Positions 47,905 to 59,544 of a stretch of DNA of 64,000 nt are shown one piece after another; the first letter of the stretch is position 1; each line of letters begins with the position of its first letter. Source of the DNA: Megalonaias nervosa (lineage: Eukaryota > Mollusca > Bivalvia > Unionida > Unionidae); NCBI GenBank assembly GCA_016617855.1, contig JAECUM010001735.1:62001-126000 (forward strand), given 5' to 3'. A program made the translations under genes and the position numbers. Under the pieces are notes generated by a model, which was not told the origin of the DNA, ran no database searches, and worked only from the letters and a program-made list of their open reading frames with translations.

Positions 47905-49895
47905 CTAATTTCCATTTTATTATGATACTCATTACACAATACTTGATTTGAATTTTACTAATCTGAAAATAATAAAATTATATATTACTGCTAAGTGCTG
48001 TGTCCATCAGTGTTAATTATATTGGGTGTTTACTTGGATGTATATTGCTTCGACTTTCATAGTCCAAACAAATCATATTGAATATTTTGTGTTTTGCTGC
48101 ATAAACACTGTGTTTGTCACAATAAATGTTTTGATCTGGTTTGTACATGTTTTTTTCATAAGCCAGATCTAATTCCCAAGTGATATTTCCCAGGTTATCT
48201 GCCAGTGCATACGGGTTGATAAGCCTTAGCTTGTAATGGCAATACTCACTTAATTTGTCCAGCTGACAATGCTGATCAACACACCAATTTTTTAAACTTA
48301 TTCAATGCCAAGCAGAGTCCTGCAACTCCCTGTGCATGTTCAACCTTAAGCTTTTAGCTTGCAAAGGCAGCACTTGCTATGTTTTCTAAGTTGATAACCC
48401 ATTTGACTGAGCCACAAATTTGATACTTGTTCGATACCTATTCAGTAACAGTGGGTGCTTATTTGAACATCTGTTCAGTTGTGGCATATCATTTAGTGAA
48501 TTTCGCAGACTGTATAATCAAACTGTCACTTACAGAGCCCAAACTAAGTCTCTTATAAGCACCCACTGCTGACAGTTAAGCAATCAGAGTCTGATGATGC
48601 TTATGGTGACCAGACAACAGTGGAGGATTTCAGAACTTTATTTGGTGACATAAATGGTAAGGATGAATTCTTAGACAAAGAACCAGATGATATCTAAGCA
48701 GTGACATTTATAGGATACTGTGAATCACAAAAGCGTGGACTTTACTTTCATTATTTATTTTGTAAGACATGAAACTGACATATTATGTCAATCAGATCAA
48801 GCTGTACCACTATTTGTATACCAGTATGTGACCTAAAACAGAATGAATGGAATTATCATATAAATGGATTTAAAATATCAAGCATATGGATTTTTATTAA
48901 TTTTGCAACAGTGATAGACATGAAAGTATCAGGACATGTCCTGCCTGCCTATGGTATGTCTTATCAGTTTTGTGCAGAAAAACTTGTTCCAGTCAGGTTG
49001 GAGATTAAGTTCAAGGTCATAGTTTGTTATGAATGGGTATCTAATGTGGACTAACTCAGCATGGCACCTGCTGTCAATTCTCAAATTAAGTAGTTTTGCA
49101 GATAAAAGGTTTATTCCCATTTCTGTTGATTTTTTATGTATATTTGGGTCTCGTTTGATGAACCTTTATTACTGTCATTGCCACGATCTTGTGTGGTATT
49201 CACCTGTAATGGACTTAAAATTTTACCAATTTATACTTGTTGTTAGCAGGTAGGTTCGAGTCTAAATAAATGGTGAAGAAACCTGAAAAATGTTTGTCAA
49301 GCAAATATTTACAATTTCTACATCCTCTTACAAGCATAAAAATATGCTGTGAATAGATTGTCATCTTACATGCAGACAAATGAACCTTGAACAATATTAT
49401 TTAATACCAACTTACTATCAGAATGACATTATCCTTCAACCCCATACAGTAATTTTGAACGGTATAGCCATTGGTGCTGTCATGAAATGGTGTTAAACTC
49501 TGCACAAGCCATACCACACTACACTCTCCACTACTGCAACTATATCATCCTTCCTTTAAAAGTATTCCCTTTCTGTGAACACAAAGGTAATATAAACAAG
49601 ACATCCTTGTACATATATTAAATGTTTTCAACATAAATCAATTTCAGCAACCATGAGCCTGAATAGTGTCACATTCCAACAGCAATGCAACTGCTTTAAG
49701 CTTCTGAATTCTTGAATTTGCACAAGAATTTTGGTCCTGAATATTGTAATGTTAGTTTTCATCCGATTCCATGGTTTCCTCCACTCAGTGGACCCAGTTT
49801 CACATGAACATATAATTACTCCTGAGCATGTTTTTAAGTTGTTAGAAACCAGGAATGAAAGATAACTTAATTTTTAACTGCACTAATTAAGTACT
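47905..49895. other. Intron, nothing recognised
   Basis: AT-rich intron between the third DIRS fragment and the exon at 49899-49988. Overlapping open frames at 48785-49253 on both strands lack any recognisable domain or codon pattern. Confidence 0.6.
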
Positions 49896-49898
49896 TAC

Positions 49899-49988
49899 TC
49901 TGCCTGATGTATTTGTCCTGCATTTCAAGAATATGATTCCTTTCAGCTGTTGTTCGGCCAACACCATTGATGAAGTTTGCAAGAGAAA
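49899..49988 (-). CDS. MCM3AP: GANP exon: helical lead-in to the SAC3 domain
   Basis: The exon has 90 bases, with acceptor ATTTTTCAG and donor GTAAGT, both near consensus. Start and end phases match the exons on each side. It encodes SLANFINGVGRTTAERNHI followed by LEMQDKYIRQ. Vertebrate GANP has the same kind of segment (a TAEER/AER motif, then an ILxxxDKxxRQ helix) just before its SAC3 domain. The segment is amphipathic and probably helical. No other protein matches this context. Confidence 0.9.
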
Positions 49989-50468
49989 CTGAAAAATATG
50001 GTTATGCATGTATTGGTGCTTAACAACACATCAGCACCAGAATAGCTATATAGTGCTGATGATGAATATAGATATCAGTGAAAATCTTTTGTATTATGCA
50101 AAATATTTTCTTTTGCAACAGCATGAGAAGCTCATACATGATAGTATACATGATATTACATCTGTAAATATATTTATAATATATATTTTACAAATCAATG
50201 ACTCTGAAACACATTCTGGCCATCATTATTCAATTACATGAACATTCTACATTATAGGTCCATCAGACTGCGATATTTTTTTTACCAATGTGCTGAAAAC
50301 TGGCAAAGGTACAGGAAGCAACATGTTGAAATAATTTTACACTGTACAGCTTGAATCATCTTTTTCATAAACCCAGAAAATACGAAATACTACCATGTAT
50401 AATAAATGACTCCTTAAAAGACGTCATTTTCATAAGGTCTTAAGAAGAGACATCTGATGGTAAAGTAC

Positions 50469-50708
50469 CTGTTTCTGTCTTGATCATTTCCGAGGCTGAT
50501 GCTGATGGTGTTGGACTGGTTGACTGCTGCCTGGTCTTCTTTTCCTGAATTTTTTCCGTTTTTTTTACTGCACTGTCTTTTGGTCTACTTAATGCATTGA
50601 CTTTATCTCCCATAAGATCATTTGTGCCACTCATACTGCGGAGTTCTTCATTCACCTCAGAGTCCTCTTCCCAAGAGGGGCGTTTTGTGGATGTTTTTGA
50701 GCTTGTAC
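50469..50708 (-). CDS. MCM3AP: GANP exon: charged, low-complexity linker
   Basis: The exon has 240 bases, with an acceptor ending TTATTATTAG and donor GTACTT. It starts by completing a Gly codon and ends in phase 1. It encodes about 80 residues rich in Ser, Thr, Lys and Glu (for example KRPSWEEDSEVNEELRSMSG and KKTEKIQEKKTRQQS). No fold is recognisable. It lies between the RRM and the SAC3 domain, where vertebrate GANP also has a poorly conserved, probably disordered spacer. Identification rests on position, splice phase and splice sites rather than sequence similarity. The next intron is only about 480 bases. Confidence 0.85.
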
Positions 50709-50734
50709 CTAATAATAATATTAATAACATTAAC

Positions 50735-50891
50735 AGGTCTCCCAGGGACCCATGGTCTTGAGTCAAATAAACATGACATCTGTAAAAAAATGTGCAGTTC
50801 TTGTCTGTGAGACTCAAACCCATGTGGACAGAGGCGAGATGTCAGTGATCTGTAACTGTCAGCACCTTAGACCATTCAGCCAGGTGGGGCC
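50735..50891 (-). mobile_element. SINE family B, copy 5, partial
   Basis: The head is recognisable (GGGGCCCCACCTGGCTGAAT, then CATCTCGCCTCTGTCCACAT and GGGTTTGAGTCTC). The body is missing beyond it. It lies in the short intron directly upstream of the linker exon at 50469-50708. Confidence 0.7.
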
Positions 50892-51369
50892 CCTCCACTG
50901 GTATTTGTCAAGTGCAGTTGACTACCAGGCTAGCATAAACAAGCATGTGATCCATGTGGCTTCATTCCTACCTAAATGAACTCCTGGTAGCTGTCATTTT
51001 TGAGTGGTCAGTTGGCCATTCTAAAGGCAGTATGATACAAATATAACACAATAACATAATGAAAAAACATCAAGATACAGGGTCATGTTTTGGGTGAATT
51101 TCAGTATGTGATTAATTTCAAATGTACTAATGCAATTAACAGCTAAAATTAAATATGGATAGGTTAACATTTGATTACAATATTTTATTGTAGTTTAACT
51201 TTACTGTATAATAAGATCATGAACTACAAACATATATTTTCTAAAATTTTGGTATTCATTATACATACCTTTTTAAGGAAATACATGCAAAAGTAGTTCA
51301 GTTAATTTCCATGTATTGTTAATCAACACATCCAATTAAGTTTTTCATCAAACTTGTTTTTTTAATGTC

Positions 51370-51581
51370 TGTAGAAGGGAAATAACTCTTGTGAATAAAG
51401 TTCTTGTTAGGAAAAGGTGAATATTTGTTCAGTAATACAATCTATTAAACAAAGGAGAGCTCTGACACTGGCATTTGGATGTACTTTCATATTTAAATGG
51501 GCCATGAATGACAGAATAGTCTAAGCTTAATAATTATTCATCCCATACACTGCATAAAGGAAATAACTCTTGTGAATATGT

Positions 51582-51612
<31 letters not shown>

Positions 51613-52080
51613 ATTTGGATTTTTAACATAGTTTTAACAATTTTTCAGGCATATCACTACAATGTCTGCAGTGTGACAGTTTATAGTGATGTCTAGCACT
51701 GGGGCATCATGCAGCAAACATGTCGCATGATATCCCACACAGTCACATTATCCTGAAACAGGTTGACCAGTCCAAACACTAACTTCTTAATGCTGAGCCC
51801 CTAGTGAGGCAGCTGTTAGCGCCATTATGACTTGGCTGGGGTTCGAACCTGCAACCTCCCGCATCCAAGGCAGATGCTCTAATCACTAGGCCACCAGAGT
51901 GGTCAACTCTTGTGAATAAAGTTCTTGTTATGAAAAGGTGAATAATATTTGATCAGTAACACAATCTCTTAAAAAAAGGAGAGTTCTGACACTGCAATGT
52001 GGATATACTTTCATATTTGAAATGGCCATGAATGATAGAATAATTATTCATCCCATATATTGAATAAGGTTTATCAACGT
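51370..52080 (+). repeat. ~181-base tandem duplication split by a SINE
   Basis: AAATAACTCTTGTGAATAAA and CTTTCATATTTAAATGGGCC at 51380-51545 recur as AACTCTTGTGAATAAAGTTC and CTTTCATATTTGAAATGGCC after 51905. The SINE copy 6 fell at the start of the second unit. Confidence 0.85.
51579..51904 (-). mobile_element. SINE family A, copy 6, full length
   Basis: Full-length copy with head, body and a (GT)n end at 51580-51613. The 14-base duplication AACTCTTGTGAATA lies at 51565-51578 and 51905-51918. The insertion is inside a tandem repeat of about 181 bases. Confidence 0.92.
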
Positions 52081-52084
52081 ATTT

Positions 52085-53900
52085 AGAAATGTTAGCAAAT
52101 AAAAAAGCTTCTACCAAAACCACAAGAAGTTCTGGGAGCAAGCTTGTCAGTGAATTGTTTTAGATTCATAATGATTCATTCCAGGGACGAACAAAAATTA
52201 CACATGGGTTGTAGGAAATATGGTTTCATTTTAGACATCTGTGTGCCAATGACATTTGTTTTTGATATCTGATGACGAAACTTTCCACCAGTGCTGACAG
52301 ACTACATAAAAAGTACCCCCAAAAATAAAGACAGAAGACCACTGTGGTGAATTTTAAACTGACTAAACTCAGATTAATCCCAGGCAACTGAATAAGATGT
52401 CCTCATTGTCAAAGAAGCTTAGGCCTATCAATTTCATGGGCTGATAGAAACGTGTTGCTGACTTTATCAGTTGCACTTATGAAGAGCACATGGTTGATGA
52501 TCAATGATAGAAACTGTATATATAATATGTATTCTTAAGCAAAAACATCTGTATTTGTTTTCAGAGTAGCATACATAAATTAGAGGCAAAATGTTGACTC
52601 AAATGTCTGGAACCTACAATGGGAATGGTTACTCAAGCATGAGGTATTCAAATCCAAGTAGGAAAGACTCCCAAAAAGAAAGACTATGGCCACAGGCACT
52701 CAGTTTATGGACTTCTAAATTTCTGCAATAAATATTCAGTTTTGCAGCATTACATACTTTGAATCATTGTTGAATCAGGACAGAGCATGTTTTTCTACAA
52801 TTTATTTTTTCATTAAAACAGCCATGTCTTGAACAGTGAATATGGCTAATTTAGCAGATAAGGCACTTATTGGAATCTGTGCAATAGTCACTTTTGGTAA
52901 AAACTGAATCAAAATGTATAACGCTGGAACAGTGAATATTTACTGCAGAAAATTCATAATTCCGTGATTTGTGTACATGTGAATGATTGATATATGTTAC
53001 AATTTCTTGAATAAACAAGAAACTGGTATGGATATTTGTGACCTCTGTTTTATTTAAATGACCAGACTGTTTTACCTGGTATGGGCTACTGGGCCCCACT
53101 TCTTCCACTTCAGGAAAGAACACGGAAATATGAGCAAATGAAAAAGCTTGAGCCAAAACAACTGCACACATTTTCTATGACTGCGACTGTAACCCCATGG
53201 TCAAAGAGCAAGCAAACATGTTGCTGAAAGAAATGTCTTAACTTCATAATAATTCGTGCCAGCTAGGATGAGATTATCAAAGGTTTTGGAAATATATGCT
53301 AATAAACAAAAATTGTAAACCAAAACCTTAACTACTGATACAACCACTTTAATTATTTTATTTATTGTTGATGATAATGATGATGATGATGACATTAATA
53401 AAATATTTCAAATTTTTGGCATACATGCTTGAAAATCAGTCATATTTGGGAGCATGCTTAAAAGCCTATAGAAAAACAATCAAAAGAATGACCCAAACAC
53501 CCAACCCCAGATGTAACTATCTGAAATATAAAATTAACAAAACTGTGCAATTTCATGCCTTTGACCTTTCATCTATTTCAGACTCAACAGTGATCTGCCC
53601 TTTTTTTAAATGTAATGCAAATATAAAGGTGATAAAAAATAATTAAAACTATATTTTAGATTATTTTTTAGCATTTCATCAACTACAGAAATTACAACTG
53701 CATCATTTTGTACATCCAATCTTTCACAGAATTCACAATGCTAAACCTCCATGAGATAAGAAACAAGAAGAACAAACATAAACATAATGGTTACATCATT
53801 TCAAGCTGTGCAACCAATATGAATCTGATGTCAGTGAACAACCATAAATCAATGGTTGCATAATAGTAAGCAAGATAACAGGCTGTAATTGACAAGCTTT
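52085..53900. other. Intron, nothing recognised
   Basis: AT-rich intron between the ~181-base repeat and the exon at 53904-54078. It has a short (GATGAT)n run near 53370-53390. Several short open frames exist but none has splice sites or motifs that fit. Confidence 0.6.
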
Positions 53901-53903
53901 TAC

Positions 53904-54078
53904 CTTCACTTAATCGCTTAATTCCTTTCCTTTCTTTCTTGCCTTCATCTTCAGAGGTTGCCACTGTGGAGGAGGTTTTCCCGGGGGATGAAGACCCATA
54001 GGATCCCCAGAATATTACCAATTGAGGAATTCCCCTACCCAGGAATCGACCATAAGCTTTGGCTTCTTCAGCAGCCTC
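53904..54078 (-). CDS. MCM3AP: GANP exon: C-terminal part of the RRM and start of the linker
   Basis: The exon has 175 bases: acceptor TTTACCTTTTTTCACAG, donor GTAAAA, start phase 0, end phase 1. It begins EAAEEAKAYGRFLGRG, which gives RRM helix 2 directly after the strand-4 residues of the previous exon. PQLVIFW follows as the closing strand; the vertebrate protein has a similar IFW ending. After that the sequence turns into a Ser/Gly/Pro-rich, then Lys/Glu-rich linker (SSSPGKTSSTVATSEDEG, KKERKGIKRLSEG). The basic cluster could serve as a nuclear localisation signal, though this is inference. The direct fit to the RRM fold argues that no exon is missing at this join in the main transcript. 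Confidence 0.92.
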
Positions 54079-54343
54079 CTGTGAAAAAAGGTAAATATCA
54101 TTAAATATCATTATTTTACAGGGCAGGTCTTATGTAGATTTCTTGTTAATGAACTTCTTAATATTAATAGCAAAGATACTTTAGGGGTGAGGTGGAATCA
54201 TGCTATGTGTCAAAGGTGGGCAAGGAAAACAAGATGTGGTTTTCCTATGATCCAAAACTTACCCAGACCCCTGTGAAGAGAAGAAACTTCTCCAACAAAT
54301 CCTGATCTAGCCTGACCCTTGCAACTATGAATTAATTTTTTCC

Positions 54344-54549
54344 TGTCCTTACTTTAATTCATGGACTGGGAATGGGGTCCTAGAAATGATCTTAATTCAC
54401 TGACTGGGAACAGGGTCCTAGACAAGAATGATCTTTGATTCAAGGACTGGGAATGGGGTCATAGACAAGAATGATTTTTAATTCATGGACTGGGAATGGG
54501 GTCCTAAAATGATCTTTAATTCATGGACTGTCAATGGGGTCCTAGAAAC
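54344..54549 (+). repeat. Minisatellite left of the DIRS element
   Basis: Five or six imperfect copies of a unit of about 35-40 bases, with core AATTCATGGACTGGGAATGG followed by GGTCCTAGAAATGATCTTT. The same units resume at 59247. The array was therefore a single block before the insertion. Confidence 0.85.
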
Positions 54550-54569
54550 CAATTTTTCCTAGTAAAATA

Positions 54570-54682
54570 TGTTTTTTGAAAACACTTACCCAATCATAAT
54601 ACTTTATAAGTTCTATCACTATCTTGCAAATCCAGCCCTCCCACATACTACTTTTAGCTAAAGGGAGCTAAAAGTTGTCTGC

Positions 54683-54717
<35 letters not shown>

Positions 54718-54758
54718 TGACTTTGAGGCACAGTGGAAGAATATCCCAGTTATTACTG
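54570..54758 (+). repeat. Inverted terminal repeat of the DIRS element, low-coordinate arm
   Basis: This arm reads ACCCAATCATAA, then TTGCAAATCCAGCCCTCCCA, CTACTTTTAGCT, CTAAAAGTTGTCTGC and GAATATCCCAGTTATTACT. The reverse complement of 59035-59240 has the same blocks in the same order. A simple (AT)n run at 54687-54714 has expanded inside this arm only. Inverted ends are how DIRS elements differ from LTR retrotransposons. Confidence 0.85.
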
Positions 54759-54819
54759 GAGTGGAGGGCACGCTCCCTAAGGATATTACTGCAGGGAAGC
54801 TGGGAGATTTATGTGTATT

Positions 54820-54905
54820 ATGATTGGTTAAGTATTTTCAAAGAAACATATTTTACTGTAAAAAACTGGTTTCTTATTCGAATACATTACCCAGTCATAA
54901 TACAT
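54820..54905. repeat. Hairpin inside the 3' end of the DIRS element
   Basis: TATTATGATTGGTTAAGTAT is followed about 45 bases later by its near reverse complement (ATACATTACCCAGTCATAAT). The intervening part also pairs (CAAAGAAACA with TGGTTTCTT). The same hairpin recurs at 131-215 in the second element copy. DIRS elements carry complementary regions near the 3' end that are thought to help circularise the DNA, and this may be part of one. Confidence 0.6.
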
Positions 54906-55139
54906 TAGGAGAATAGGTAAGAGGTGGAGGAAGGTACATCCCCTTACCCTGGAGATATCATCTCCGGTCCCCTAAGGTATTGAGACAGTTTCTAGGTCAC
55001 CGACTGGAAGAGACTCCATCTGTTGAATCATGGATTCAAAAGGAAGAAAAATTTCCCCCCCAAATCCAGCTAAAGTCATGAAGCCACATCCTAAGAAGCT
55101 GTCAATAAATCTAGATGGGAGACCTATGTCCTACCAGAT

Positions 55140-56240
55140 CGAACTGGCCTCTCTGAGATGACAGATCTCTGAGATAAAAGCTAGAGAATGTGGACTCCAA
55201 TCTCCATCCCACAGCCTGATTGATGTCGGTTAGCAAACAGTTCTGGTTTGATGCTTGGCTGGAGGCAACTGCTGGAACCTCTTGAGCTGAAGTGCATAAA
55301 AGTTCATTGAGCTGGGGATTATTTCCCTATATGCTAAGCGAATAACCCCCTTACTCCAGGATGTGATATTCTGTTCTGATTGATACTCCTGTCCTTTTAT
55401 GAGAAGTAGAAAGAGGCATGATCGCCCTCAACACAACGGCTCTGTTCGTATTAACGAATCACCTGAAAGCCCAGACTGGGTCTTGTAGGTGGCCTTTTGG
55501 TGCTGTGTCCAGATGAGACAGAGTGTTTGTGACAACGTTTTAGCTACCTGTGGAAGAGAGATGGTTCTCAGCGATGAAAGAGGATGCCATCATGAATAAG
55601 ACTGACCCATCTTGTCGGAATTGGGTCTGCTGATAGGGCATGTATTTTGAAAATTCTGCCTGCAGTTGGTAATGCCATGAGGAAGCAGGTCTTGTATGAA
55701 AAGGAGTGCCAGAGATGCCACTGAAAATGGTTCAGAAGGAGTTTTATCCAGCCAGGTTAATACCCAAGATAGGTTCTGCTTTGGGCCTAGGGTTAACATT
55801 TCTGGCCATGTATACATAAATTTGGTGAGAAGGTCAGAGAAGTCCTGGGTTTGTCCAATATCCTCTCTCTGATGATGATGAAAGGTATCAGTGATTGTGA
55901 AGCGTTAACCTTGGACCCTACTCAGCATTAAGTTGCTCTCTTCGAACAGCCAGAGGAGGAAGTTAGCTATCTGCAGTATCAATGCCTGGGGAGGTAAGAT
56001 ATGTTCATTTGCGCACCACTGGGTGAAACTGTGCCATTGACTTCATATGCTTCAAAGTGGAGGGCTGTCACGCCTGAGCACTTCTCTCCACGACTAGTTG
56101 CGAAAATGTGTAATTCTGAGGGCCTGTTTGAGATGATCCAGACATACAGGTTCTGGGCTCTGGACTTGAATGACACAACTGCCATTGTGGTTATATAAGT
56201 AGATGAAGGAAAACCTGAATTCTGCAGGGTTTCCAATGCA
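55140..56240 (-). pseudogene. DIRS tyrosine recombinase remnant
   Basis: The region 3' of RNase H has broken frames. One piece (55590-55817) reads LSWVLTWLDKTPSEPFSVAS then LALLFIQDLLPHGITNCRQ. It resembles the helix around the first catalytic Arg of DIRS recombinases (typically LTLKTLFLLALASGRRVSEL), with the Arg region lost. Near 55380-55430 another frame gives CLFLLLIKG followed by IxxWSKxVIRLAY, like the end of the domain. It is recognisable only by comparison with the better copy at 686-955. Confidence 0.6.
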
Positions 56241-56645
56241 AGACTGATGAGGTAGTTAATCCACAGCTCCTCCAGATGGAGTGGTGTGATGAGGATGAGG
56301 CTTCAGGCTGATTCCCTTTTCTGTATCACTTTGGAATCAGAGATTATGAGGGGATGGTTATGAGTTCAGGTTGGTCCAATCCAACGATAGGGCATTGACT
56401 GCTGAAGCTGCTGGGTCCAGGATGGGAGAGACAAAGGATGGGGTTTCGGCATTCCCAACTGTTGCAAACAGGCCCACCAATGGTCAGTCCCCTTGGGCAC
56501 AGATCTGAGTGAGAATCGAGGGATGGAGAGACCACTCCTTCTGTACTAGTCAATTGTTCCATGATGAAGGGTCAGTCAGTGTGCTGAGGAGTCCTGGATA
56601 TGGTGAACCTGTATGGCTTGCTGAGGACAACACCACTTCAAAAAG

Positions 56646-57079
56646 TCCCACACCATGATGCAAAGGTCTGGGGACTGTGGTCCTCCTTGATGAAGATAAA
56701 TCACCATCGTAGGATTGAATTCCTCCTTGTTTGAGATAAGTCCCACACCATGACACATAGGTCTCGGGACTGGGGTCCTCCTTGTTGCAAGAGATAAATC
56801 ACCATTGTAGGATTAAGATAAACCTTGTTGTTCAGATATGTCACCACTGTAGTGTTGTCAGACAGAATGAGAACACCCTTGCCATTTAAATATTCTTGCC
56901 CCCAATGAAAGGCATTCACAATGGCCGTCCTCTCCAGAATTATTGATGTGAAGGTGTCTTTCCTGGGGAGGACATGCACCGACGGCATCCCGAAATGATG
57001 GCAGTGGGCAGGCTCCCCAGCCTTTCATACTTGCATCAATACAGACTGTAATCTTGAGCAGATGGACGCGTAGATGCAT
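56646..57079 (-). pseudogene. DIRS RNase H remnant with an internal duplication
   Basis: Two overlapping frames give CIDASMKGWGACPL, RHLHIN and GKGVLILSDNTTVVTYLNNK. These match the DASLKGWGAHL, LHINELE and VLVRSDNTTVVAYI motifs of DIRS-type RNase H. The catalytic Asp in DAS and in SDNTT are still visible, but a frameshift lies between them. Just downstream about 100 bases are tandemly duplicated (56646-56745 and 56742-56850), repeating a peptide like NPTMVIYL-QGGPQS-DLC. Confidence 0.8.
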
Positions 57080-57464
57080 ACCCGAAGTGAGCCACGTTAG
57101 GTTGCTCCCAATTCCACCTATGATGCCTCAATCGGGTGCAGATTTTGAGAGGATGGTCAAGTGGGCAAACATGAGGACTCCATTCATGCAAAAAAAACAG
57201 CAGCAATGCAGTAGAAGGCGACCTAGGACCATGATGTTTGCTGCTGCTTGGAGCAATCCCATGTGGATAGAATTTCTCAAAAGTAAGGTGCTACCATGGG
57301 TTGTTTCAATGCCCTATCCTGAGAGAGACAAAATATGGTGTCTGAGTATTGAAGTCCATACCTAGGTGAATGAATAGTTGAGATGCTACTAGGTCCGATT
57401 TTCCTTGTTGGTGAGAAGTCCAGCCTGGTAACAAGGGATATCATGACTGGTTAGAGATAACTTA

Positions 57465-57830
57465 CTAATGTTCCTGCAGGATGTTGCCCAGGTAACTTGA
57501 TATTGCCACCATAGAAATGGTCCAGACATGTGCCGTTACTTGATTCATCAAATGATGAAAGACACCTGGGCCAGCACTGAGCCTCAATTGGGGTGCCCTG
57601 AATTGACAGACAATGTTGTATGCAGATTGCAGGAATGTTCTGGCAGCCTTGTGAATAGAGACATAAAGGTATGTGCCGTCTAAACCCACAGTGATGACAA
57701 AGTCTCCCTCATAGATATCATTCAAAACGCACTGTGGTATTTCCAGTGCGAACCAAGGGGCATGGATAAATGGAGTGAGGGTGCTTAAGCCGATGACCAG
57801 ACGTAGAGAGTCATTTGCCACTGGGACCAA
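57465..57830 (-). pseudogene. DIRS reverse transcriptase remnant
   Basis: This 121-codon open stretch contains GLDGTYLYVSIHKAARTFLQ, CQFRAPQLRLSAGPGVFHHL and SSYLGNILQ. In DIRS-type reverse transcriptases these correspond to the D-KDAYLHIPI segment, the QFRALPFGLSTAPRVF segment and the YLDD box. The catalytic YLDD box appears here as YLGN, and the first Asp region is also altered, so the enzyme is dead. The stretch sits just 5' of the RNase H remnant, as expected for this element class. Confidence 0.8.
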
Positions 57831-59034
57831 GAAAAAGGTGTGGAATGAGCAATAGAACCCTCCTGGTGCTATATCTGCATGGTATGAAATTGTTGCAGCT
57901 TCAATAGGACGGTTTTCAGAGGTTCGTGTCCTATGAGTGGCCCTTGGGTCCTTTTTGTTTGATTCCCCATACTATTCCTGTATTCACACTGTGGTTGTGG
58001 AAAGGAGGGAAATGTGTCTCCTTGATGGCTTGTTAGCGTACTTCATCCATCGGGACATTAAACAGAAGGTAGAGGATAAAGGCAATGCTCTTAGCTTGAG
58101 GCTGACTCCCACGTATGCCCTGAGGTATTCTGTGTAAGAGAAGATAAGCTATGTTCCATCTGTTGGAAGATAGCTCGAGAGAAGTCCAACAGCAAAGTCT
58201 CAGTAACGACACTGCTCACTAACGGTGCATCAGATCCATATGTATGGAGCATGGCTATGTCATCTCCAATGCAGCATTCTCTGTGGTGATTGTGCACGCA
58301 TCGATAATGAGCCTCAACAATAGAAACCAAAGTGAACCAATGGCATGGCTGTGGCAAAACTGGCCAAGAGCATGGTGATAGAACAGAATTAAATTTCAGA
58401 AGTGAATGATCGGGGCATTTTAAAATTTGATAAGGGTGTTCATATGCATTTTAAATTTGACAGGGGCGTTAAAAAAGTTGGGCCGGGCATAGCGCCGCTC
58501 TATTTATGCTTAGCTGGAACATTAATGGTGTTCCAAGGCTAAAAATACCGTGGTAAAAAAACTCACCTTATATACAAGAAAGGATGGAATTATACATATA
58601 TAAATACGTAAATAATGTAGCCCAAACCTAACTTGTGAAGTCACATAGGCTACATGTGCAAGTGCTCGTCCGATCAGAAAGAAATACAGAAATGTACCAG
58701 TATGTACCTGTTTGTAAAGGAATTACACATATATTGGAGTTATACGAGCACTAGAGATTTACAAGTATAAATATATATACAGCATGAACTGACTGTGAAA
58801 TTGCTTAGGCTCCATGTGCAAGTACTTAAATGTGTGATGTGTGGCAACTTGTAAAGGCAGAACTTTGTCATGACAGAAAGGGAGAAAAATTTGGAAATAT
58901 AGATGGAGTGTAGAGTGTAGAGTATACTTTCCTTAGAAGCAAGCATCTCCTCCAACTTGTAGTGGTATATCTTCCACGTAGCTTCTGGCTTTTGCGAGGT
59001 CTCTCATGACAAGAACGTGCTTCTTGGCACGAGT

Positions 59035-59240
59035 GGAAGTAATAACTGGGATATTCTTACACTGTGCCTCCAAGTCTTCTGTATAAGGGGTGTAAATAAG
59101 GGGTAATCACTCTGCCTGACCACCAAATAGGTCAGCAGACAACTTTTAGCCCCCTTGAGCTAAAAGTAGTATCTGGGAGGGCTGGATTTGCAAGGTAGTG
59201 GTAGTTCTCCTAAGGTATTTATGATTGGGTAACATATTTG
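59035..59240 (-). repeat. Inverted terminal repeat of the DIRS element, high-coordinate arm
   Basis: This is the partner of 54570-54758 in opposite orientation. Matching blocks include GGAGGGCTGGATTTGCAA, AGCTAAAAGTAGTA and AGTAATAACTGGGATATTC. It holds about 40 bases (near 59085-59125) that are missing in the other arm, where the (AT)n run sits instead. It ends against the minisatellite at about 59246. Confidence 0.85.
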
Positions 59241-59246
59241 AAGAAG

Positions 59247-59540
59247 AAATGATCTTTAATTCATGGACTGGGAATGGGGTGCCAAAAATGATCTTTAATT
59301 CATGGACTGGCAATGGGGTTCTAGAAATGATTTTTTAATTCATGGAATGGGAATGGGGTCCTAGATAAGAATGATTTTTTTTTGTGGATTGGCAATGGGG
59401 TCCTTGACAAGGATTCTTAATTCATGGATTGGCAATGGGGTCCTTGACAAGGATTTTTAATTCATGGATTGGCAATGGGGTCCTTGACAAGGATTTTTAA
59501 TTCATAGATTGGCAATTGGGTCCTTGACAAGGATTGTCTG
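59247..59540 (+). repeat. Minisatellite right of the DIRS element
   Basis: Seven or eight copies of the same unit as 54344-54549. The last copies share a changed version (GACAAGGATTTTTAATTCAT, GATTGGCAATGGGGTCCTT) that has been homogenised locally, so the right part of the array kept evolving on its own. Confidence 0.85.
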
Positions 59541-59544
59541 CTGG

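Larger units (their letters stand above)
54550..59246 (-). mobile_element. DIRS-type tyrosine-recombinase retrotransposon, degenerate
   Basis: A 4.7-kb element lies in the GANP intron on the same strand. Reading 5' to 3' on the minus strand, it has remnants of reverse transcriptase, RNase H and tyrosine recombinase, the gene order of DIRS1-like elements. Its outer ends are long inverted repeats rather than LTRs, also a DIRS hallmark. All frames are broken by stops and shifts, so it cannot be active. Both sides continue the same minisatellite (54344-54549 and 59247-59540), which marks the insertion point. The exact end bases are uncertain by about 10. Confidence 0.8.

Noticed and set aside
56001..57365. 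Plus-strand open frames across the DIRS element
   Set aside because: The conserved RT, RNase H and recombinase motifs are all on the minus strand, so the plus-strand frames are shadows.
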